From RECM01 sp047921215 (lineage in GTDB: Bacteria > Bacteroidota > Rhodothermia > Balneolales > Cyclonatronaceae), in the NCBI GenBank assembly GCA_047921215.1, contig JBLRWO010000021.1:1-64000 (forward strand): DNA of 64,000 nt, in the 5' to 3' direction. The position numbers and the translations under genes were made by a program. Of this stretch, positions 1 to 6,427 are shown piece after piece (position 1 is the first letter of the stretch; the number at the start of each line of letters is the position of its first letter). The notes beneath the pieces are model-generated. The model worked only from the letters and a program-made list of their open reading frames with translations, ran no database searches and was not told where the DNA came from.

Positions 1-358
1 CCAGCTTAACGAGTCGATCTTCCAGGCGGTCGATACGTGATAATACCGCACTTTGAAAGGGCTGTTCATTGTCGCGCACGCGTGGCCTTTGCAGGGTAAT
101 CGGCCCCTGAGTGGTCTTGAAGCTAACCGGCGTGTAGCCGTTGCGGTAGCCGCGATGATCCCCGTCTTGCCCGTCATTGCGCTGGTACCAGCCGCGGCCT
201 AAAAATTCATCGACCTCCGCTTCGGTGGTTTCCTGAAGGATACGCTCAGCGCCAAGTCGCAGCAGATCTGTTAACAGCTCGTCAGTGGGTTGGCTCCCGT
301 TTAAAAGATTTTCAATCGTTTTGCTCAAGACTTCAGAAGGTTTTACTTTGTTTTTCAT
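1..358 (-). CDS. IS256-family (Mutator-type) transposase, N-terminal 119 residues
   Basis: Cuts and pastes or copies its own element with a DDE catalytic domain that lies beyond the window. The visible part is the N-terminal DNA-binding region. It begins MKNKVKPSEVLSKTIENLL and carries the family hallmark 'EAEVDEFLGRG..Y.R' (about residues 45-60), followed by 'GYRNGY' and 'GPITLQRPRVRD', the conserved start of Mutator-type transposases. The reading frame is open to position 1, so the gene is cut by the window edge and not necessarily broken. The start ATG at 358 is the only plausible one. The element probably inserted into, and removed the 5' end of, the stress gene that follows at 508. Family assignment is firm; the state of the rest of the gene is unknown. 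Confidence 0.9.
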   Translation of the reverse strand, partial: MKNKVKPSEVLSKTIENLLNGSQPTDELLTDLLRLGAERILQETTEAEVDEFLGRGWYQRNDGQDGDHRGYRNGYTPVSFKTTQGPITLQRPRVRDNEQPFQSAVLSRIDRLEDRLVKL

Positions 359-428
359 GGGTGTTGTCCTATCGGTTTTTGAGGTTATCAGTGGTATGAC
401 AACCAAATCTAACCTTTAGGCAGCACCT
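1..428 (-). mobile_element. IS256-family insertion sequence, one end inside the window
   Basis: The window opens inside an insertion sequence whose transposase starts at 358 on the minus strand and runs off the left edge. The end of the element is inferred to lie near 428-460, because downstream of it a different, truncated reading frame begins. The stretch 387-428 reads on the minus strand GGTGCTGCCTAAAGGTTAG and onwards and is a candidate terminal inverted repeat, but its partner is outside the window, so neither the repeat nor a target duplication can be confirmed. Confidence 0.7.
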
Positions 429-507
429 TTTCTATTTTTACACAAGTATAGGGACATCACCTTCGCTGCATGAAAGAGGATATAAACAGGATGAGATCAA
501 CCTGGTT

Positions 508-915
508 ATGTCAAAAGAAACACATGAGAAATACTTTTCGGACAATAAAGACGAGACCGAGCTGGGCAATAAAGCTGCAGCCGGATCGGGTGCAGGCTCA
601 GCAATTGGAGGCACTATAGGCGCTATTGCAGGAATTATCGCGGCTATTGGAACCAGCATTGTAATACCAGGACTCGGACTTGTTGTGGCCGGGCCTATTG
701 CAGCTGGTTTAGCCGGGGCAGGTGCCGGAGGCATTGCAGGCGGAATCATTGGCGCTTTGGTAGGATGGGGTATTCCCAAAGAGCGTGCGAAACTGTATGA
801 GTCAGGTATTAAAGATGGCCATATAGTTTTGGGTGTAAAGCCCAAAAATGATGACGATGCAGAATACTTCGAAAAAAACTGGCAGGAAAATGATGCCCGT
901 GAAGTTCACAGATAG
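508..915 (+). CDS. glycine-zipper general-stress-type protein, 5'-truncated
   Basis: A 135-residue protein with a charged N-terminus, a long Gly/Ala-rich glycine-zipper core (about residues 25-90, alternating GxxxG/A patterns of two membrane-inserting helices) and a charged tail 'GIKDGHIVLGVKP'. This is the layout of the general-stress 17M/YflT-like proteins. The frame stays open upstream of the ATG and reads 'LHERGYKQDEINLVMSKET' from about 466. That is the usual 'GYsedeI.vlMs.eT' motif of the family, so the homologous region starts before the annotated start. It stops matching at about 460, next to the IS256 end. The gene therefore appears to have lost its first 20-30 residues and promoter to the insertion. 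A product may still be made from the internal ATG. Function in stress response is inferred from family only. Confidence 0.7.
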   Translation: MSKETHEKYFSDNKDETELGNKAAAGSGAGSAIGGTIGAIAGIIAAIGTSIVIPGLGLVVAGPIAAGLAGAGAGGIAGGIIGALVGWGIPKERAKLYESGIKDGHIVLGVKPKNDDDAEYFEKNWQENDAREVHR

Positions 916-925
916 CATCTGATTA

Positions 926-977
926 AGAAAAAAAGGAAGAGGGTATTAAAACCTGATTCCTTTTTTTTATTTTTTTT
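926..977 (+). terminator. probable Rho-independent terminator
   Basis: A stem of A/G-rich against C/T-rich sequence (AAAAAAAGGAAGAGG pairing imperfectly with CCTGATTCCTTTTTTT) is followed by a long T tract, eleven bases after the stop of the glycine-zipper gene. The A-rich left arm would also let it act on the opposite strand. Confidence 0.6.
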
Positions 978-1016
978 GGGAAGTGATAGGTATATAAAAA
1001 TCATAGAAATAAGATC

Positions 1017-1484
1017 ATGGAAAAAGAGAAAACATTCGACGCATTAAACAAGCTTGTCGAAATTAACAACGACAGAATTGAAGGTTACGAAAAAGCTTCT
1101 GAAAACACTGAAGAGAGAGACTTACAAGAGCTGTTTTCAATGTTTAAACAAACCAGCAGGAAATGTCAGCGGGAGTTAATAAGCGAGATCAGCAAATTGG
1201 GTAAAAAACCTACTGTAGGAACAACTACATCAGGTAAATTCTTCAGAACCTGGATGGATGTAAAATCCGCCCTCACAGGAAAAGACAGGAAGGCTGTTCT
1301 CAACTCATGCGAGTACGGCGAGGAGAATGCAGATAAAACATATCAATCGGTACTGGATGATGAATCGGAGTATCTGAACCATGAGCAGCAGTCGATGATC
1401 AGAGAGCAGCAGAAAATGCTCAAGGCTGATCAAGGTAAAATAAAATCGATGCTGAACAAGCTGGAAGAAGCGCCAGAGTATTGA
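1017..1484 (+). CDS. PA2169 family (DUF2383) four-helix-bundle protein
   Basis: A 155-residue, almost entirely helical, charged protein without signal peptide. The pattern 'LNKLVEINNDRIEGYEKASEN' near the N-terminus, 'RELISEISKLGKKP' in the middle and 'YQSVLDDESEYLNHEQQSMI' near the end match the ferritin-like DUF2383/PA2169 family, stress-associated cytosolic proteins in which Glu/His residues of the bundle may bind metal. The middle 'SGKFFRTWMDVKSALTGKDRKAVLNSCEYGE' segment is also typical. It follows the glycine-zipper stress gene by about 100 bases, and the two kinds of gene often sit together in stress islands. Length is normal. The precise function is not known. Confidence 0.8.
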   Translation: MEKEKTFDALNKLVEINNDRIEGYEKASENTEERDLQELFSMFKQTSRKCQRELISEISKLGKKPTVGTTTSGKFFRTWMDVKSALTGKDRKAVLNSCEYGEENADKTYQSVLDDESEYLNHEQQSMIREQQKMLKADQGKIKSMLNKLEEAPEY

Positions 1485-1807
1485 TGGATATTCAAGAGTT
1501 GAAGCACGGTTAATAAACCGTTAACGTGCCCGGCTCCGGTAGCAGGAAAAAAATAAAGCCGACTAACCAGGCGATCTGTACCTCAATGCCGCATAACATT
1601 AACTAACGAAACTTTCCCGGTGGTCTGAACATTGGGGAGTACTTCAATATATATAACAGGTTATTGTGTTTTACCCGGATCCGTTAATTGTTATTCCCCT
1701 GTTAAATCCGGCACAAAAAAAAACGGACACCTTCCGGTGCCCGTCTCAGATTGCAATTCTTCTGTCTGATGTTTTGTCTGACGTCTGATGTCTGGGTCAG
1801 TTATCAG
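1485..1807. other. intergenic region with TCTGATGTCTGA-like short repeats
   Basis: No gene is visible. The right part holds a terminator for the next minus-strand gene and, at about 1757-1815, irregular short repeats of the type TGTCTGATG/TCTGACGTCTGATG. Similar tracts occur at 37767-37797 and 58336-58378. Confidence 0.6.
1713..1743 (-). terminator. Rho-independent terminator of the ice-binding-like gene
   Basis: On the minus strand the stem GGGCACC-GGAA-GGTGTCC (one G-T pair) is followed directly by a run of nine T. It lies about 65 bases beyond the stop of the gene ending at 1808. Confidence 0.85.
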
Positions 1808-3199
1808 TTATCTGTTTGTCGATGACGTTTGGCCGGTCATTATAGTTCCCGGTTCATTAACGGTGTTATCATCGAGGTTAATTGATGCCTGACTGAACAT
1901 CCTCCCGTTCAGTTGTGCCCCTTTTTCAAGAGTGATCTCATTCATTGACAGGATGATGCCTTCAAAAAGTGCATTCTTGCCGATGGTTACTTCGCCTTCT
2001 ACATACCAAAAGATATTTTCGGCCCGGGCTCCATTGGCTAAAGTAAACACGGTATTTTCATCTACAGTTAGATTATTACCTACTTTGAAGAGCCACACAT
2101 CATTTTCGCTGCCCGAAAGAGTAACATCAGACATTATATGGAGGGAGTCACTCCACTCATATACTCCGGCGGTAAGCACAGAATCCTGAAAATGTTCATT
2201 CTTGTTACCAGTTGCATCATTACCATTTTGCAATGATGCATCACTATAAGCAGACATCATATCTTCGATGGCTTCACTGACATCAGCAGAGGTTGTGTCG
2301 CTTCTGTTCGATTGCAATACCAGGACCTCTCCGGGTACTCTCCGCCGTACTGAATCGGTAAACACTTTCTCTTTTTTAATCTTGTTGGCTACAGATCCTT
2401 CTCCGGTGTGACCTTTAATCCTGGAGTCTGATTCATTATTAATAGTAGTTTTTGCAAGCATTACAAATTGACCGGCTTTACCAAGATCAATCATGGTTGA
2501 TTTACCTTTCAGCGTAGAATCTGAAGTGTTTTCACCGTATTCGTATCTGTTCATGTCAAAGTTGACATTTTGTTTATCAGAGTAGGTCGAGCGGTCTGAG
2601 TAGGTCGAACGGTCAGAGTAGGTTGAATCAGATTTACCTGTGGTTGTAAAACTCCAGGTGTGTTCGTTTTCCAGAGCAAGGTTCGCCGAGCTTTTTACAC
2701 CAGTTGTTACAGTAACGGTGTACAGGGTACCCTTTTTTAAATCCCTGTTCGGTGTGAAAACAGCAACGTTATTCGAATAACTGAAGGTGCCTTCTACTGT
2801 ATTTTTATCAGATTTCCGGCTTTTTTCATAATCTTTTTTTCCAGAATCTTTACGTGCTGTCCGGTCTTTCATTTGATGATCCATCATTTGATCATGCTCC
2901 ATTGTATTGCCATGCATTTCTTTCATTTTATGCATTGAATCTGCAACGTTGGCTTGCAGCTGTAAAGTAGTTTCGTTTATAGTTGTCTCATCCATCACAC
3001 TGCTGAATGTGATCTCGATAACACTATTCAGTTCAACATTCATATCACCACTGGCGGGAGATGTTGTTAAAATGACGGGTTTTTCTGTCTCTGGGTTAAC
3101 AATTGTGGTTGTGTCCTGTGCTATTGCACTGGCAGCAAATCCGGTGAACAACAGGGCTGTAAAGGTGATGCTTTTAAGAAACTGTTTATGTGCTCTCAT
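1808..3199 (-). CDS. secreted protein with Ig-like (Big_5) domain and ice-binding-like DUF3494 domain
   Basis: Starting at the inner ATG (3199; an upstream ATG at 3235 gives an implausible leader), a 463-residue protein begins with a clear signal peptide ending 'FAASAIAQ'. Residues about 35-190 form a bacterial Ig-like domain ('PASGDMNVELNSVIEITFSSVMD' to 'WSFTTTG'). The C-terminal half has the ice-binding-like signature: 'LGKAGQFVMLAKT', 'GVYEWSDSLHI', 'NDVWLFKVGNNLTV', 'NIFWYVEGEVTIG', 'GIILSMNEITLEKGAQLNGR'. Such proteins bind ice or serve as adhesins in the right-handed beta-solenoid fold. Between Ig strands (residues 89-112) is a Met/His-rich stretch (MHKMKEMHG.., HDQMMDHQM) unusual for this domain. 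A short Ser/Tyr/Asp repeat links the domains. No T9SS motif is visible at the C-terminus. Confidence 0.8.
   Translation of the reverse strand: MRAHKQFLKSITFTALLFTGFAASAIAQDTTTIVNPETEKPVILTTSPASGDMNVELNSVIEITFSSVMDETTINETTLQLQANVADSMHKMKEMHGNTMEHDQMMDHQMKDRTARKDSGKKDYEKSRKSDKNTVEGTFSYSNNVAVFTPNRDLKKGTLYTVTVTTGVKSSANLALENEHTWSFTTTGKSDSTYSDRSTYSDRSTYSDKQNVNFDMNRYEYGENTSDSTLKGKSTMIDLGKAGQFVMLAKTTINNESDSRIKGHTGEGSVANKIKKEKVFTDSVRRRVPGEVLVLQSNRSDTTSADVSEAIEDMMSAYSDASLQNGNDATGNKNEHFQDSVLTAGVYEWSDSLHIMSDVTLSGSENDVWLFKVGNNLTVDENTVFTLANGARAENIFWYVEGEVTIGKNALFEGIILSMNEITLEKGAQLNGRMFSQASINLDDNTVNEPGTIMTGQTSSTNR
2581..2634 (-). repeat. 18-bp tandem repeat coding for an STYSDR linker
   Basis: Three near-identical 18-bp units (agtaggtcgagcggtctg and variants) encode repeated 'YSDRST' residues between the Ig-like and ice-binding-like domains. 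The copy number could vary by slippage without breaking the frame. Confidence 0.85.
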
Positions 3200-3461
3200 G
3201 ATTTTAGTATTAAATTTGTATGAAGTAGATATCATGCCTTCAATATGCTTTTTAATTGTCCGGGAGTTGTTACAGCATCCTGTTTATGTGTTGCAGATAT
3301 CATTGTAGGTTACTTCAGATCACAAATCCTTCCCCACCAGACCTGTGATATATGTAACACTTTTATCCTAGCACATAATACATGTGTGCCTCAGTGTTCT
3401 CAATTTAGTACTACGAAGAGCCATATTCGTTGTGGTATAGCAAAATTAAATAAGGGGAATT

Positions 3462-3659
3462 ATGAAACAAACAGTTGGCAGTATATTGAGTGTAGTTGGA
3501 TTGATTGGCGTCATATTTTTCGGAATTCAATACCTGAACGATTCTGAATCTTTTTCACTATTCGGAGCCGATATCGCTGTTAGTACTGGTGACTATGTTC
3601 CGATTCTGATATCACTGGTCGTGCTTATTGTGGGCGTAGTTATTTATCGGACCAAGTAG
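3462..3659 (+). CDS. small two-helix membrane protein of unknown function
   Basis: A 65-residue protein with two hydrophobic helices (residues about 5-24, 'VGSILSVVGLIGVIFFGIQYL', and 43-62, 'YVPILISLVVLIVGVVIY'), separated by a loop 'SESFSLFGADIAVSTGD', and a basic end 'RTK'. It starts with ATG preceded by AAGGGGAATT, a reasonable ribosome site. The hairpin topology and loop are typical of a small conserved membrane protein seen in Bacteroidota, but I cannot name a function. It stands alone, divergent from the ice-binding-like gene. Confidence 0.7.
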   Translation: MKQTVGSILSVVGLIGVIFFGIQYLNDSESFSLFGADIAVSTGDYVPILISLVVLIVGVVIYRTK

Positions 3660-3795
3660 TCCGGAAGGGCTCGGTAAAAAAGGTTCAGACGGAAAAGCAA
3701 AACAACACATCGCGCTAACCCGACGCCTTTAACGGGCCCGGGATTTATCAGGTTATGCATGAATACGCAAGAGGTGTACGTACCCATCCAGTCTG

Positions 3796-4076
3796 CTCAG
3801 GCTCCCGGTTACATTTGGAAATACCGGTCTTGGATATGAGCTCATCAATGGAAAGCTGCATGGGGAACCGGACGTCTATCCCTATTATAACGAATGTTCA
3901 AAAGAGGATTATCTTGACGAAGTCCTGTCATATCAGAACCAAAAAGGAGAATCTCCTGCCTCAATGTTATGCGTAAGGGGTATTGAGATAAGGATAGAGC
4001 CCGGCGATATGGTCTGTTTTCCAAACACAACGGGGTATAGGATGCATTTAAAAGTATCCATGCGGGCAACTACATC
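3796..4076 (+). pseudogene. decayed protein fragment, possibly C-terminus of a fold-type III PLP decarboxylase
   Basis: A frame without a credible start reads 'TFGNTGLGYELINGKLHGEPDVYPYYNECSKEDYLDEVLS' (given here in pieces) and then 'RIEPGDMVCFPNTTGYRMHL'. The latter resembles the end of diaminopimelate/ornithine-decarboxylase-like enzymes ('GD.l.FpN.aGY.M.F'). The frame runs without a stop into the 64-bp hairpin repeat that begins at 4083. No intact N-terminal barrel precedes it. I read it as a gene remnant; the family call is weak. Confidence 0.35.
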
Positions 4077-4082
4077 AACCAG

Positions 4083-4274
4083 TGACAAGTTGCTTGTCAC
4101 ATCCAGAATAGTGTTGCCCGATTGGGGCAAAATTTGGGGCTACCGATGACAAGTTGCTTGTCACATCCCCAATAGTGTTGCCCGTTTAGGGCAAAATTTG
4201 GTGCTACCAGTGACAAGTTGCTTGTCACATCCAGAATAGTGTTGCCCGATTGGGGCAAAATTACGTGCTCACCA
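4083..4274. repeat. hairpin repeat family A, three tandem 64-bp units
   Basis: TGACAAG starts at 4083, 4147 and 4211, so the period is exactly 64 bp. Each unit contains two perfect inverted repeats: GACAAG-TTG-CTTGTC and TTGCCC-gattg-GGGCAA (small loop changes in unit 2). The array abuts the 3' end of the minus-strand gene ending at 4287. Related copies are at 16076-16216 (inverted), 37565-37735, 44470-44602 and 49066-49184. Confidence 0.9.
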
Positions 4275-4286
4275 TGACGGGGGGAT

Positions 4287-6020
4287 TTACTTCACTAACG
4301 TCATCTTTCTCGTAAACACCTGATTACCCGCATTCATTCGGATGAGGAAGATTCCACTTGGCAAATCGGATGCATTAAAAGCAACGTTATGTACACCCGA
4401 TGAATAGGTTTCATTAACCAGATCCGCAATACGGCGTCCCAGTACATCAAATACGTCTATCCTCACATTTCCCGGCTCCGGCACCGTAAAGGTAATCGTT
4501 GTAGCAGGATTGAATGGATTCGGGAAGTTTTGTGCCAGTGAATAACTGTTTATCAGTCCAATATTTCCGCCTGAACTGGTGGTCCGCATCAGCTCAAAAT
4601 CAGCCACATGCGGCAGATGATCCGATGCCACCTGCGTATCGCCGTAGTACAGACCGTAGAGTGCCCGCTGGTCGACCGACATCTCCTCGACCTGGAGGGT
4701 GTACCTGTTTTTCAGTGTGAGTGTACTGCCTGTGTAGAAGATGTAATCGAGTTTACCGGGGCTGAATCCACCATTATCGTTACGCCACGTGTAATGCATA
4801 CGCTTCTCTGTCTGCCGGGCGTGCACGCGTTTAAATCCCGATCCGTCCCAGTCGATGATATCGTTCTCGATGGCGGCGAGCTGACCGCTGCTGCCCACCA
4901 GGTTGAAATCGCCGGCAAGGATAATGGGGGTGCCTTCGGGAAGGTGCAGCAATCCGCCTTCTTCACGGGCGTTGTCAATGAAATTAGCCAGTGCGGCGAT
5001 TTCATTCCAGCGGTTATTTTCACCACCGGCACAACAGCGCAAATGGATGTTTATCAGCATCAGGTGGGTATTGTGCGACTCCTGAAGGTCGAACAGTGTT
5101 GCCGTTAACCGGTGCCCGTCACTTTGCTGTTCACCCACCAGGATGTGCCAGGAATCGAGTACGGGATATTTGCTGACGGTGACGTTGCCTCTGTCGAGCT
5201 TTATGGCTTGCCATTGGGCGTCATCACCACTGGGCAGCAGCGTCTCCACACGCTGAGCCGTCTGCTCAGCATTGTGATCCCATATCTCCTGGAAGGCGAT
5301 GATGTCCGGGTCGAGCGCTTCCAGAATGCGCCGGTACTCATCGGTGAACTGCTCGTTGAACAGTTTGTCGTTCCAGGCGTTGAAGGCAAGCACACGCAGA
5401 TCGGATGCATCGAACCGGCCGAGCGGGATCGGCTCGGGAGCGGGGACGGGTTCAGGATCGAATACATACACGCCCACCGCGTGTGAACCACCGTCGCCCA
5501 ACAGGTGGATGGCTAAGGTATCGGCCTGAAAGAGCGGGTTGGATTTGTCAGGCTGCGTATCCCGGCCGATGGCGATCTCAAAGGTGCTCGAGGTAACCGT
5601 TGGGGCGGTCCGCAGCCGGATGTCAGCGAACTGTATGGAATGCGATGCCGATCCGGCATGGAAGGATCCCCGGCGGCGGCCGAATTCCCAGCGGAGCTCC
5701 GCTCCGGTATTGCCGGCATCATATCCGGTGGTGATGTTGTTGTCGGAATCGATGAGCAGTACAAGCGGGTTGTTTTCGAGCAGGGTGATTTCACGGTCCA
5801 ACACTATTTTCAGGAACAGGAACCGGTCGTCGTTCGCCGCCCGGATGCGCTTCACATGAATACCATTGGGCGCAGGGGCACCTTGATCGATTTCAAATAA
5901 TAGGGCAGCGTTTTCCCAGTCGTCGAATTCGCCGTCGATCAATATGGGCAGCGACTGGGCGGATAACAGGGTGGAGGTGAGAAAGAAGAGAAGTAACAGG
6001 AGCAGTAGCGGTTTTTTCAT
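4287..6020 (-). CDS. secreted endonuclease/exonuclease/phosphatase-family enzyme with T9SS sorting domain
   Basis: Read from the ATG at 6020, because 'MKKPLLLLLLLFFLTSTLLSAQ' is a textbook signal peptide; a longer frame to 6203 has no leader. After an N-terminal beta-rich domain (about 30-200, 'ILIDGEFDDWENA'), the catalytic domain shows the family motifs 'LRVLAFNAWN', 'IIAFQEIWD' (metal-binding Glu), 'INIHLRC', 'ILAGDFNLVG' and the final 'SDHLPHVADFEL'. The last 80 residues hold the sorting domain: 'NFPNPFNPATTITFTVPEPG', 'VFDVLGRRIADLV', 'FTRKMTLVK'. It is thus probably exported by T9SS and acts outside the cell as a nuclease or phosphodiesterase. Substrate is unknown. It is followed by the family A repeat. 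Confidence 0.88.
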   Translation of the reverse strand: MKKPLLLLLLLFFLTSTLLSAQSLPILIDGEFDDWENAALLFEIDQGAPAPNGIHVKRIRAANDDRFLFLKIVLDREITLLENNPLVLLIDSDNNITTGYDAGNTGAELRWEFGRRRGSFHAGSASHSIQFADIRLRTAPTVTSSTFEIAIGRDTQPDKSNPLFQADTLAIHLLGDGGSHAVGVYVFDPEPVPAPEPIPLGRFDASDLRVLAFNAWNDKLFNEQFTDEYRRILEALDPDIIAFQEIWDHNAEQTAQRVETLLPSGDDAQWQAIKLDRGNVTVSKYPVLDSWHILVGEQQSDGHRLTATLFDLQESHNTHLMLINIHLRCCAGGENNRWNEIAALANFIDNAREEGGLLHLPEGTPIILAGDFNLVGSSGQLAAIENDIIDWDGSGFKRVHARQTEKRMHYTWRNDNGGFSPGKLDYIFYTGSTLTLKNRYTLQVEEMSVDQRALYGLYYGDTQVASDHLPHVADFELMRTTSSGGNIGLINSYSLAQNFPNPFNPATTITFTVPEPGNVRIDVFDVLGRRIADLVNETYSSGVHNVAFNASDLPSGIFLIRMNAGNQVFTRKMTLVK

Positions 6021-6427
6021 GCTGTGAATTAATTCTGCGGATTTGTGGTCATTTGGAATGAGGGGAAGATGCGACCATTCTATCTTTTTTTCGCCTTTAA
6101 TTTCGCAAGATTCTTTTAGGAATTGAAATCTTGGGCAATTCCACCACCAATCCCTTCCTGAGGTATTTTTCAAGGCAATGACTTTAGAGCAGAATAGCAC
6201 CATTTAACCACTTATGTAGGAACATACTGAATTTTACAGGAGGAATAGGATCAATCTTTCGAAAAGAACGGTTCTCCAATAACTTTAAATCGGTTCGTGG
6301 AGGGCTGAGAAAAATAACCGGTAAGAGCGGACCGTGAAATAGTAGACTAATGGATACTGGCAATAAAAAAGGCATCCGGCAACATGCCGGATGCCTGTAA
6401 TCAGACCGGAAAAGTCAGAATTTATAT
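6021..6427. other. intergenic region between two minus-strand T9SS cargo genes
   Basis: About 400 bases with no supported gene. The left side is the leader of the endonuclease/exonuclease/phosphatase gene. The right side holds the strong terminator of the protease gene at 6365-6395. Confidence 0.6.
6365..6395 (-). terminator. strong Rho-independent terminator
   Basis: A perfect 11-bp stem, GGCATCCGGCA / TGCCGGATGCC with a three-base loop, is followed on the minus strand by six T. It lies about 32 bases after the protease stop codon. Confidence 0.95.

Noticed and set aside
438..845. Minus-strand frame over the glycine-zipper gene
   Set aside because: Pro-rich translation is the antisense of the Gly/Ala-rich gene on the plus strand; no family pattern.
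4083..4274. CRISPR-like array
   Set aside because: The three 64-bp units are contiguous and nearly identical throughout, with no variable spacers, and no cas gene is in the window.
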